This document shows positions 33,082 to 42,406 of a stretch of 64,000 nucleotides of DNA, one piece after another. The translations under genes were made by a program, and so were the position numbers. Origin of the DNA: Gracilaria domingensis (taxonomy: Eukaryota > Rhodophyta > Florideophyceae > Gracilariales > Gracilariaceae); assembly GCA_022539475.1 (NCBI GenBank), contig VCMS01000114.1, positions 1 through 64,000 on the forward strand. The letters run 5' to 3'. The notes below the pieces were generated by a model. It did not search any database. It saw nothing but the letters and a program-made list of their open reading frames with translations, and was not told the origin of the DNA. Each line of letters starts with the position of its first letter. Within the stretch, counting starts at the first letter, position 1.

Positions 33082-33784
33082 TCAGCCCAGTTCGTGTAGC
33101 ATTGCCTTCGCATTCTGCATTGCCTTGCGCGATCTGCTGATATTCACAGGCTGTATCGCATCTGCGTATTCCTTCATCGAAAGATATATGTCGTAATCCT
33201 CAGTCTGCTGTATAGTGCAACCATAAACCTTGATCTCCTCGTCGACAATAGCTTTGCTGATCGTAAATTGAGCCCCAATTTCTTTGATAAACTCTTCAAT
33301 ATCTTCGACTGCCCCGCACATGAGGAGATTATCAGTGAGTTTCGCCAGAAGCATCTTGAAGCTGCCATCCTGTTTACGGTGAATGTATAACTGGATGACG
33401 CCAAACATGCGCTCAAATTTCTTGACTTTGTACACAATATGTGAGCTGATAACGTTTGCATCTGGAGGAACGGATTCTCCTGGCACTTCCGTGTATGCCC
33501 CTTTCCATGCTTTTTCAAGCTCTTCATCTACGGCCTTATCCAATATCCATTGTGGCACGCAGTCCATCTTCTTACGCGATACCTGTGCGTTGCCGACCAC
33601 TTCGTATATATTCTTTAGAACATACTGGTCGTCAGACTACAGCTGCGTCTGAGAATTGGTGGTGGGTCCCTGCGCTGATTTCTGACCTATGTCTCTCGCT
33701 GGATCACCAATCAGCGCACTGGAAAAGAACGAACTGCGGTTTGCCACTTGGTCGTCATCATCGCTCACACCTTCAGGGCCAAAA
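33082..33784 (-). pseudogene. pol: Copia-1 RT remnant
   Basis: The minus frame 33600-33082 starts with the N-terminal RT region (AVDEELEKAWKGAYTEV ... VISSHIVYKVKKFERMFG) and then jumps to the C-terminal part (KLTDNLLMCGAVEDIEEFIK ... YLSMKEYADAIQPVNISRSR). The central part with the YVDD-type catalytic motif is missing, so this copy has an internal deletion and cannot be active. The adjoining minus frame 33861-33637 supplies the linker upstream of RT. Confidence 0.65.
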
Positions 33785-34621
33785 TGTAGAGCAAAATGCC
33801 CTAGAGAGGGATGCACCGAGGCGTTTTTCATAATTTGTTGATCCGTTACCGGCTTCGACACCTCGTGTTATGAGAGGCTACTGTAGTAGTGGCCCTATTT
33901 TGGGGTATGCCTAGGAAGGGTAGTGTTTCTGCACACGTGTGCTAAGTTGGCCCGATGCCGGGTGCACCGTGGCAAGCCTGCCACGGTTTCACACGTGTAG
34001 GATGTTGGTCGGCAGCGCCGGATAGTTAGATATTTCTAGTTCATATTTTCAAGTGCCCTATATAGGTGCCTGCACTTGCCGCCATCTGACGGGAAGTAAA
34101 CCTCAAGGAGGCTTCTGGCTCTGACTTTCTTGCAGCTTGTGAACGGTCTTCGTCCCTAATCGGGCAAGCTGCCACAATTACGGGCTAGTCATCCGACCTC
34201 TACCACTGAAGAGTTCTAGACCGTCGTTACGGCATCTTTTCTGTTGTTCTGTTGTTATTATTTCCGGCATACGGCTCCTATCGCTCTGCCCTGTTATACA
34301 GGTTTGACCCACATTGTCTGGGAATATTTCTCAATCTCGCGAGTCAGTGCACCGCTGCGCGGCTCGTTGGTTGCCCGTTTTGCCCAACACCGTTGGTTTG
34401 GATATCTTCCGTCGCTGTGGCTCGCCGGAACTACCCGGATTCTACGCCGATTCTACCCACCCCAACCTCCGGCTGCACGCCCAGAACGGGGCTGCCCGGA
34501 TTTACACCCGGCCTGTGTCAGCCCTACCGGAGGGTTCTACCACCAACCGTACACCTATAGGGAGCGGGGCTCGAGCACCCTGTAGGTGAACTTTCCGCGA
34601 CGCGGCTCTTGTTTTCCCACA
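33785..34621 (+). repeat. LTR inserted in Copia-1 pol
   Basis: The plus strand starts TGTAGAGCAAAATGCCC and ends GTTTTCCCACA, 837 bp. It is alignable end to end with the LTR at 49518-50354. It lies in opposite orientation to the surrounding Copia coding sequence and interrupts it between the integrase tail and RT. Both copies are followed by the same CGTGGGATTGNACCACA, so a little internal leader may be included. No target duplication was found. Confidence 0.75.
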
Positions 34622-34921
34622 CGTGGGATTGCACCACACAAACAGGTCAAACAATATCTGCTGGGATTCAGTCAATTCTTGATACTGCTCTTCGTCTGTC
34701 GCGGCTGGCGCGATATCATCGGCAAGTACGTCTTCCAGTATTCCGGTCTGCAGTTCTTCTGCTAATTCGCCTTCAGGAACTAATCGTACGTGCTCATAGG
34801 CCGCTCTTATCGGGGGTCTTCGGTTAGATCGCCGACACCGCACGTAAAACGGCGTAGTTTCAATAAAAGTGGCTTTTACCAATCGAACAGGGTCGTTTCG
34901 CTTTGAAGTATTATAATACAC
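34622..34921 (-). pseudogene. pol: Copia-1 integrase C-terminal linker
   Basis: The minus frame continues from integrase: YYNTSKRNDPVRLVKATFIE ... AYEHVRLVPEGELAEEL. The basic strand-rich part followed by EHVRLV is typical of the variable integrase C-terminus. It is cut by the LTR at 34621. Confidence 0.5.
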
Positions 34922-34965
34922 CCATATTGACGTGCCCGGTTGATGCAGTGTGGAGGTGACATGTG

Positions 34966-35618
34966 CTAGTTATGAGCTTTCAAAACCTTTTGCAATGCAC
35001 GTGACGCGGTGGTTTGTTTATGCGCTCGGAGCAGCTCTTCCGGCGTTTGCGTGGGCGGAATCCCGCGAACCGAAGGAGAGTACCCTCTGGCTAATTGAAA
35101 CGCGCTTAGAACAGAGTTGCCATGAAACAGGTTGCTAAGAAATGATGCACGAGCAACCATTGTTGTCGGTGACGCTATGGAAAAACCACTGAGCAACTCC
35201 GGCGCTCTGCCTGGTCCTCTGTACTGTGTCTCAACCCTTTTATAGACGCGATCGTGTTCTTTTTCGATATCCGGGCTAGTACTCACTTGAATAGACCGTT
35301 ATTACGCTCAACGTTACCATTCTTGGAAGAGCATCTTGCGGGGCGGTCTTCTACCTTAATTTCGTGAGACGTCAAGAGTTTCATCAATACCGGCTTCGTG
35401 AATTCGGGATCCGCGCTAAAGAACTTCGGTGCTCCATGATGATATATCCACTCTGCTTCGAGGCTGCGAGACAACTGTGCTGCCTCTTTCTTCGGAACAA
35501 TTGTGCGCTTACCATAGTTAGTTCCTTCGTCAATAATGTTCAGCACTTCATTCTTCTCTCCAGATATGTATATCACGAAGAAATCGGCCTGCACAGACTC
35601 GTTAAATGCCTCGTTCAC
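34966..35618 (-). pseudogene. pol: Copia-1 integrase core (two frames)
   Basis: The integrase catalytic core is visible: first Asp in VQADFFVIY, then NIIDEGTNYGKR, second Asp in FSADPEF, Glu in NGNVERNNG. The frame 35618-35283 carries the core and 35286-34966 continues it with LFHGNSVLSAFQLARGYSP, the conserved region after the core. The variant style (IIDEGTNYG) resembles divergent Copia lineages of algae and fungi rather than plant Copia. Confidence 0.7.
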
Positions 35619-35777
35619 GTGGTTCAGTGAGACTTTCTTTCATGGTGCAGGGTGGCCACTAGAAATGCGTATATCGCAGGCTTTGTGTATTTCATCGCAC
35701 ATATGAGAGACATCATTATTCAGCTGGCCTGCGTCAGCAAAAATAGCACTCATCTCATCAGCAGTTGCGTGGGTGAA

Positions 35778-36293
35778 TCAATGTATTTTCTTCAGTGCAG
35801 TCTTATTCCTATTGCGACCAGAGTTTGTAAGCAGAGTGTTCATAGTTGATGCGATGTGTGGCGTTATCTCAATCCGCAGACGATCATTTCCAGAACTGTC
35901 CTCGCTGATGTCAGTATGGAACACACGTTCGCTCGTGTCCATTGGACGCTTAAACCGAAATATGGGAGGATTGATACAATTCATTGTATCAGAGAATCGC
36001 TTGACATCCAGGCCAATCAAAAGCGGCGATGAAGCATGAACAAGGTCAAGTGGGATTGTTGTCGGTCTTCCATGTGTGTCCTTTATCACTAGCACCCAGG
36101 AACAAACAATTAGTTTAGCATTTGCCGCCACATTTCCCCATCCGTGCATGTAGCGATCGCGCGGGGGCTCGAAAATCAAAGGAATTCCAAGAGAGTCACA
36201 CATAGCAGTTGCTTCTTCAATTCCTCCAGTCGATGTGGGTGCTCCTTCCTCGAGAATCGGATTGAGGTCGGAACGGAGCTTCCCCAACCTCAC
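35778..36293 (-). pseudogene. pol: Copia-1 protease region
   Basis: A minus frame with CSWVLVIKDTHGRPTTIPLDLVHASSPLLIGLDV, which reads as the C-terminal half of a retroviral-type aspartic protease (the final LLIGLDV strand is characteristic), followed by a polar linker to integrase. A clear catalytic D-S/T-G triad was not found in this copy, so it is called as decayed. Confidence 0.5.
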
Positions 36294-36295
36294 TG

Positions 36296-36632
36296 CTGAA
36301 AAGGCGACTTCAATACTGGCTTACTCTTCATATCCCCAAACGCAGGTGGGTCTTTGTCCGTAACTGGTGTCTCGGTGACATTCTTGTCCTTCAAGTGGCC
36401 CTTCTTCTTCATCTTCCTTCGGCATTCTTCCATGTCCCTATACCGGTGTCCAACTTCTCCACATGCTCAGCACTTGCTTTCTTCTTTAAGCTTCTTGATG
36501 AAATCTCCTCGGCCCTGATGGACATACGGGCCACGCTTACCCAGCATTGAGCCATGGAAACTTCCATGCCTCACAGTTGCGACTTTATTCTGCTCATTGT
36601 CAACATGCGATAGGTAATTGGATGCATCCTCC
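36296..36632 (-). pseudogene. gag: Copia-1 gag C-terminal part with degraded zinc knuckle
   Basis: The minus strand reads EDASNYLSHVDNEQ, a basic stretch, then a CCHC-type knuckle near 36475-36430: C-stop-A-C-G-E-V-G-H-R-Y-R-D-M. The Trp codon of the usual CWACGEVGHR has become TGA and the last Cys has become Met. The fragment begins exactly at the 12-bp target duplication of the Mutator-like element; the matching N-terminal part is at 46646-47451. Confidence 0.65.
36621..36632 (+). repeat. Target-site duplication, left (GATGCATCCTCC)
   Basis: The 12 bases are identical to 46646-46657 and border the GGGTACAGTTA inverted termini. In the Copia gag frame both copies encode the same EDAS residues. 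Confidence 0.85.
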
Positions 36633-36643
36633 GGGTACAGTTA

Positions 36644-36936
36644 TGTCATGGGAAGCAACTAACTTCTCCCGAGAAGCAAAAAGATCACAGAAGAATGTTC
36701 TAGAACACTCTAAAAATTTTTAGAACAACGTAGAAATAATTATCTATAGAAGTATATGGCATGATCTAGAACCTTCTATAGACGACTTCACACTTTGAGA
36801 TGTAGAAATCGTTCATGTTTGTAGAAGTATCTAGACCTAAATCTAAGTAGTATAAAAGAATAAAGCAGACTCAAGCTCCTAACAATGGAGACCTCGAAGT
36901 CAGTCTTGTCAACTCAAAACAAATCTTAAAAAGATA
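36644..36936 (+). repeat. Solo LTR with heat-shock-element-like motifs
   Basis: About 293 bp separate the GTTA of the left MULE terminus from CAATTGCCCGGG, which are adjacent at the right terminus, so this is an insertion. It starts TG, contains TATAAAA near 36852 and resembles a short Copia-type LTR. It carries a perfect three-unit heat shock element (GAATGTTCTAGAA, 36693-36705) and a further GAACCTTC (36769). The flanks AGTTA and AGATA could be an imperfect duplication. The right end is uncertain, since no terminal CA is obvious. Confidence 0.5.
36693..36705. promoter_or_regulatory. Heat shock element-like site
   Basis: GAA-TG-TTC-TA-GAA fits nGAAnnTTCnnGAAn with no mismatch. A second two-unit site GAACCTTC is at 36769-36776. 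Confidence 0.5.
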
Positions 36937-36942
36937 CAATTG

Positions 36943-37057
36943 CCCGGGCAAGTTTTTAAAATTAAAAGGCCCCGGGCATCTCTACCCACTAAATTCCCCT
37001 GGGTGCCTTCAACGGATACAGCCACCCGGGCGCCTGTACTGCGTAAGGGCGCCCGGG
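36943..37057 (+). repeat. 27-bp-period CCCGGG array, left end of the MULE
   Basis: CCCGGG or CCCTGGG cores begin at 36943, 36971, 36997, 37025 and 37052, a spacing of 26-28 bp. The last units share CGCCTGTAC. Confidence 0.8.
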
Positions 37058-37810
37058 CGCCTGTACCAGATACATGCGGCATGCCGACCGTGCCTCCGCA
37101 CCACGAGCATAGTGCGTATGACTGTTGTACACTAAAACAAGCCAACCATACCGATGGTGTCAATATCAAAGTAGTTGTAGAAGTTACACATCCGTTCAGC
37201 AGCCAAGGTCACTGTTCAACCATATGACACTGTTACTTGGCACGAGATGTCCAATTGAAGCTTGATAAAGACCACATTAGTGCTTCTCAGTCGTTCTAAC
37301 GTAACCTCAAAAAAGTATAACAGTCACATAAATTAAGTTACTTCATCACCTTGCTTTTCGAAAGCAAATCAAGGAGTCTCATTATCCCTATTATCGTTAA
37401 AGATTTGTCAAGTTTAGTTAGTTTGACATCGCATTGAGATGTAGTTTCCCGAATCATTTTGGTTTACCAACAAACAGCTACAAACAATTGACCACACATA
37501 CTAACTGGTTCATAACGTATTAATTAAACTTTTTTTGACAGCTTCCGTTGAATATGGATGTTCACGAACTGCGTATATTTCGATACTCATCGCTTAGGGC
37601 CGTTCTACGAGTTTATGAGGTTGACGAGAGGAAACCGGAAATTCTGATTGCACCAATTATAATAATACAAGTGTGTGGAGATTCTTTCCAGCTTATCATC
37701 ATGTAGGCGCTGGACCGATTTCCGCCTACAAGGAAATTATCTGATCGACATCGCATACACTTCTTCTGAACGAACGATATCAGAATCGTTCTCATGTCCT
37801 CTTGCTTGTG

Positions 37811-39184
37811 ATGTCAATGAACACTCCGCACTCAAATCAAGTTCCGAAACATACTGTCTCCCAATCTGGCAACAGCCAACACCACAGTCGCGATGCTCCT
37901 TCGGCGCACAGTCATGTTGATGGACAAAATGCAAATGAAAATCTGCAACCATCTTCCGTATGCCCCGTACCTCCTACGACCGTTGACGAGGCCACCAATC
38001 TTTTGCACGAACACAAATTTGATAACAGTCGATGCAAAAGCGCCCTGAAGGCACTCAAAATTATCGGGTCGCACAACGCCAGGATTGCGACAAAGCATCG
38101 ATTAATTGCCACCAAAATGGTGCAAAGACAGATTACTATCATTCAGTTACATCAACTCATGAACAACACAGCCAATAGCGACACCTCGATAACCGTTTTG
38201 CGTAGATTACCGTCCACTACAGTGCGTGTAGACCGTGCGGAAGACAGATCTGAAAATATTGCATGGCTCCGTGGTGATATTCCGAAGATAGTGGATGGAA
38301 GCATTGCCATTCAAAGGCCTGGAGAAATCATGACAGAGCCTACAATGAGCCTCTCAATCGAAGCAAGACGGCCTGACTTCGAAGCATCCGAATATTGCAG
38401 GTTGTTGCATGTTATTGGATACACGCGTATGGCGGGAACGAGACCAAAGCTCTTGGAGTGCTTTGATCGAGAGCAACTCGACCAAGAAATTAACGATCCA
38501 TGGAGTGAAGAAATCGCTGCACTGTTCAATGACATCGATTTTAAAGCTGAACCTTGTTCTGTTTTGGCCGGGGGTGTCACAAGAAGCGACATATGTGACA
38601 TTGATCCGAGCCAACGGCCATATGTCAGAGACGGTGGTGTTCTGAAACGGAAGTATGGCGAGTTTAAGAGTTTATACGGCATTTGTTTGGCCCACTATGA
38701 GGCTTCGGGACAAGGCGATCCGCAGGCTTTCGCGAACTATGCAAATGGTAAATCGTACATTATGTACGCGTTTTGTCTTTTGAAAGAAGACTCCGTACTG
38801 CAATCTTTTGCAAGGCGGACTTTGGAAATTGGAGCTCAAAGGGAAGAGGGAGGAGGCAGTACAGTTGGAGGCTATGGTTATGGAGGAGCGGAGTTTAGCG
38901 CACACCCGAGAAAGAAGAAGACGGATAAACACAACATAAACGTGGTAGGAATGGACAGTTTAGTATCTGCATTACAACCGCCCAGCAACACGGTGTCTAG
39001 AGAGCTACAGGTGGCAGAACGTGATAAGATGAAGTTCGAGGCCATTGAAGCACAGGCGCGGTCAACGTGCTCCACCATGGAAACGATTGCGAAAACGAAA
39101 GAGATGATTCAGAATGCATCTACGGAGGAGGAGAAGATCATTTTCACCCAAATGCTGACGAAGTTGATGAACAATTTGAAATAG
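37811..39184 (+). CDS. Harbinger accessory protein (Myb/SANT-like)
   Basis: A 457-residue protein starting at the ATG at 37811. PIF/Harbinger elements need a second, DNA-binding protein that recruits the transposase to the ends; this ORF is the candidate. Residues about 210-350 have the layout of the Myb/SANT-like family found with such elements: a helical region (PWSEEIAALFNDIDF), then DICDIDPSQRPYVRDGGVLK, then FKSLYGICLAHYEASGQGD and a helix with YIMYAFCLLKED. The N-terminus is polar and disordered. The C-terminus is a long charged helix, probably a coiled coil (RELQVAERDKMKFEAIEAQA). The frame is fully open, unlike the neighbouring transposase. Confidence 0.65.
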   Translation: MSMNTPHSNQVPKHTVSQSGNSQHHSRDAPSAHSHVDGQNANENLQPSSVCPVPPTTVDEATNLLHEHKFDNSRCKSALKALKIIGSHNARIATKHRLIATKMVQRQITIIQLHQLMNNTANSDTSITVLRRLPSTTVRVDRAEDRSENIAWLRGDIPKIVDGSIAIQRPGEIMTEPTMSLSIEARRPDFEASEYCRLLHVIGYTRMAGTRPKLLECFDREQLDQEINDPWSEEIAALFNDIDFKAEPCSVLAGGVTRSDICDIDPSQRPYVRDGGVLKRKYGEFKSLYGICLAHYEASGQGDPQAFANYANGKSYIMYAFCLLKEDSVLQSFARRTLEIGAQREEGGGSTVGGYGYGGAEFSAHPRKKKTDKHNINVVGMDSLVSALQPPSNTVSRELQVAERDKMKFEAIEAQARSTCSTMETIAKTKEMIQNASTEEEKIIFTQMLTKLMNNLK

Positions 39185-39881
39185 GTTCGTTTCTTCTACC
39201 TTCCGTCGATGTGGAAGCAGGACGTGATGATGTATGAATGGGCGTGCGGAATAGTTCACCCTCGACCAAGGTGAGGTTTTGGTTGGACTGATCAACGACT
39301 TGTCGCGTGTGCAGCAGGGCTTTGGGTTCCATCTCTCGCGGGGGAAGGAAAGAGACGAACAGAGAGGCAGAAAAAAGCCGCACGGCAGAGGAAGGAAATA
39401 ACGCGCTTCTGAGGGGCAATGCGCATGGCGGCGAGGCGTGGCTGGCAAAGATCCAGGCGGAAACATAAAGCAGAAGGGTTGGTCAGGGGCATAGATGCTT
39501 CGATTTGATATGTACTGTATAGAGTCTAGATATCACATCCAGCTGGTATCGCGCAGAATATTAGCCATGAGGGAGTATAATCGCGCAGATGCTGGAATGC
39601 AAGCATCCAGTGGAGCGACGGGCCAATTCGGAGATTCGGTGATTCTTCGCAGGTGAAGACAACGCATCGCGTCCAGGGACAGAAATACGACTGAAAGAGT
39701 ATGTGCGATATAATGCGAACGGACCGAGCCAACGGAATCACGAGCGCTTTCGAAGGTGCCGGACCATGAGGGTTGACGGAGTTGAACAGTAAAGGGGCAT
39801 GTAAACTACGTCTTGCAAACGAAGGCACCCCGCAGTTCATCCCCTGCACTCCGGCAGCGCCGCAGTATCACTGAAAAAATC
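39185..39881. other. Intergenic spacer inside Harbinger
   Basis: About 700 bp between the two convergent ORFs. Open frames on the minus strand (for example 39466-39062) mirror the accessory gene and are not supported as genes. Confidence 0.4.
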
Positions 39882-41139
39882 CTAGCTCATGCAATGGCGT
39901 CTCTTTCGCACGAAACCGAGCTCTCGCAGACGGTCAGATAATGCGTCTCTCAGATCGGAGTTATCCCTCCTCCAGTTTCTAGATCTCCTGTTGTCTCTTT
40001 CTGTGTGGAGCATATCTTGAAAGTGCACTATTGGTGAGCCAGAGACAGTGTTAAGCTCATGAACTGGTATCATTTCATAAAGCGAGTAGTCAACGTTATC
40101 AATAATGAAATTGTGCAGCTTTGCAGCGACCATGATGATCAGAGTGCACTTGGATATAGGGTACCGCAATGCCGACCAGAATATCCCAAACCGACAAACA
40201 AGCATACCAAATGCTTGTTCTGCACATATTCGCACAGACGAGTGATAATAATTAAACGAATCCTGCTTCCCAGACAAACCTCTTCCAGAGTACGGGGTCA
40301 TTATTTTGCCTTCGTTAACATAAGCATTGTCCGCAAAAACAGTTGCCCAATCAGGAAGTTGGTCACTTTTCAACAGATTGTGCAGCAAATGCCGTAGAGT
40401 CGTGCGTTCCGCCTGCATGTCGCGCTGACAGAAAAGAAAACTTGTAGTTGGCTTCAACAGCGGCTTGAACTACTAAAGCAAAGAAGCCTTTGCGATTGTA
40501 ATACTTGCGCGGATCTGGTACTTCGGACAATGTTGGTCGACGAATCTCAAATGCAACGCCATCTAAAACACCCACCACTCCATGAAAAGGACTTTTGCGC
40601 AGCAGTTTGTAATTTCTCGCGCTGATGGTACATTCGTCTTCTGTGCACGGAAAATGTAGCTTTGGTAACGTTCTATTTAGTTTGATCAAAGTTTCCTGGA
40701 AGATCTTGTAAACAGTTGAAACACCCAAGGCGTATGGCCAACACAGATCAAGATAGCTTGCACCAGCTAGAAACCTTAGTGTGACAAATAACATGACTGC
40801 AGGGGAGACAGAACTTGCGGTAGTTGGATAGATCCTTTGCGTGCGCCGTAAAGAAGGATATAGGAAGGAATGAAGTAGTTTGAATTGAGTTTTGCTCATT
40901 CGATACATGCGCTTGAACATTGGGTCTGGAAGACTTGATATGTGTTTGCGAAAGTCAAAAGAATGCTTTAAGTGAACATGACGATGTAAACAAGGCTGTT
41001 GTATGTTTGCAACAATTGTCAATACTGTGTAGATAACATGCAGTGCTACTCGCTGAAGCCATGCGCTTTGATTATTGCGACGATATGGTTTGCGAAGACA
41101 AGATAATCGCAGGTTAGTCAAGGTGCGCTGGTGGTTCAT
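39882..41139 (-). pseudogene. PIF/Harbinger DDE transposase, one frameshift
   Basis: The transposase cuts and pastes the element. From the ATG at 41139 the first frame carries an N-terminal helix-turn-helix-like region, then the first catalytic Asp in GVVGVLDGVAFEI and the following YYNRKGFFALVVQA. The second frame (from about 40375) carries the second Asp in VFADNAYVN and the Glu in RICAEQAFGML, then the conserved KLHNFIID. This D-D-E pattern with these flanking motifs is the DDE_Tnp_4 family. A single-base shift near 40375 separates the frames; otherwise the protein looks complete, so inactivation may be recent. Confidence 0.85.
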
Positions 41140-41296
41140 GGAGAGAATCTTGATGTGTATGGACTCTGCGCATGCATGTTCATGATCAACAGCACCACTG
41201 TTACCGAACTGAGAGAAAGAATTTCTTTTTGGAAATTAGTTTTCAGGAACTTCGAATATTTCCTGTCATCAATTTTCTCAACTCATAGAACGGGCC

Positions 41297-42388
41297 TTAT
41301 AACCAGGGAGATGCGGGACAAATGAGGAAGAAAGTTGCTTTCTGTACACATATAATGTGTATTTTAGCCACGTGCGAAACCAAGTGCAACAACATGGCGT
41401 CAGCCATGCTTGAGATGCTTATTTATCAATGTTGAGTTATCTTTTGACACCAAAGATAACTTCAATATTGCACGCGACGCTAACGCATACATCGGAAATT
41501 AATTATGCACGATTCTTGAGATGATAGAGACATGTGATCCAGAATAAATTAGCGCTATATTTTAAGACGTTTCATGGGTAGAGAAGGGTCTAAATCTCAA
41601 CAAAACCTGCGTTTTTGAGCTGAATAGTTAAGTGTGCGACACTGTTACCACTCTATTTGTAGTGCTTAGACGCAGGTTTAATGTGGTGGGATAGAGTGCT
41701 GTTAAAGCTACAAAACTGATTTCGGATACCTTTTTACAGGTGTTTGTTGTTGATCTACGAGTGTTACAAAACGTGTTCTACAGTATACCAACTCTACAAA
41801 AGTGTGCTGTGGCACAGTTACGAAATCTGCCACGGATGTTACACGTCCTACAATTTTTACATACAGTGAAATTGTAAAAATAATGCTCGCACCCAAAACA
41901 CTGTAAGGTACACTATGCTTATGAGATGCAGGTGCTTTAATGTTTAAAATTTTATCCAGAAATTGTAACTTCTTGATACTTAAAACAGCCTGAGTTTTCT
42001 GTTTTCCCGCGTCTCCCAGCCAGTGCTATAGAGTTCTTCTTGTACTACACAAATTCTATCTACATTATTTTAGCTGCTACTCAACACAACTGTCAGAATC
42101 ACAGCCTAAGAGGTCTGAAGTGCCACCCACGCAGTTTAGTTCTGAATTAGAATACAAACCTTCAATGAACCTGTACAATCAGTTTTTAGAGTAACCGTTG
42201 TATCTACAATTTTCAACGGTTAGGATGAGATGAAGGTTATATTGATAACAATTTCAATATCTTTAAAATTGTTCCAATGGTTTACATGTTTAATTTCTGT
42301 TGAGCAACTCCCTCAACACTGTCACTGTTCTTTCTTGAGTTGTTTTCGCAGGAAAAGAGCATAAAAGTGAGTCTACCACTATCCTACT
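41297..42388. other. Non-coding part of the MULE upstream of its genes
   Basis: No open frame with support. TTTTTAC and GTAAAAA face each other around 41850-41880 as a weak inverted repeat. A TATA-like CATAAAAG near 42360 could serve the ORF that follows. Confidence 0.3.
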
Positions 42389-42406
42389 GTGTCTGAATCT
42401 ATCGTT

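Larger units (their letters stand above)
37597..41296 (+). mobile_element. Complete PIF/Harbinger transposon
   Basis: The element is 3700 bp. Its left end is GGGCCGTTCTACGAGTT and its right end, inverted, is GGCCCGTTCTATGAGTT (17 bp, two mismatches). Both are flanked by TTA (37594-37596 and 41297-41299), the 3-bp duplication typical of this superfamily. It contains two convergent ORFs, a Myb/SANT-like accessory protein on the plus strand and the DDE transposase on the minus strand, again the family's standard content. It sits inside the Mutator-like element. Confidence 0.9.

Noticed and set aside
34622..34640. TGGGATTGCACCACA after the LTRs as a primer-binding site or tRNA T-arm
   Set aside because: Conserved in two copies but no tRNA could be matched, and host Copia sequence resumes too soon to define a leader.
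36909..37227. Open frames on both strands across the left CCCGGG array
   Set aside because: The 9-residue periodic peptides come from the 27-bp DNA repeat, not from a conserved protein.
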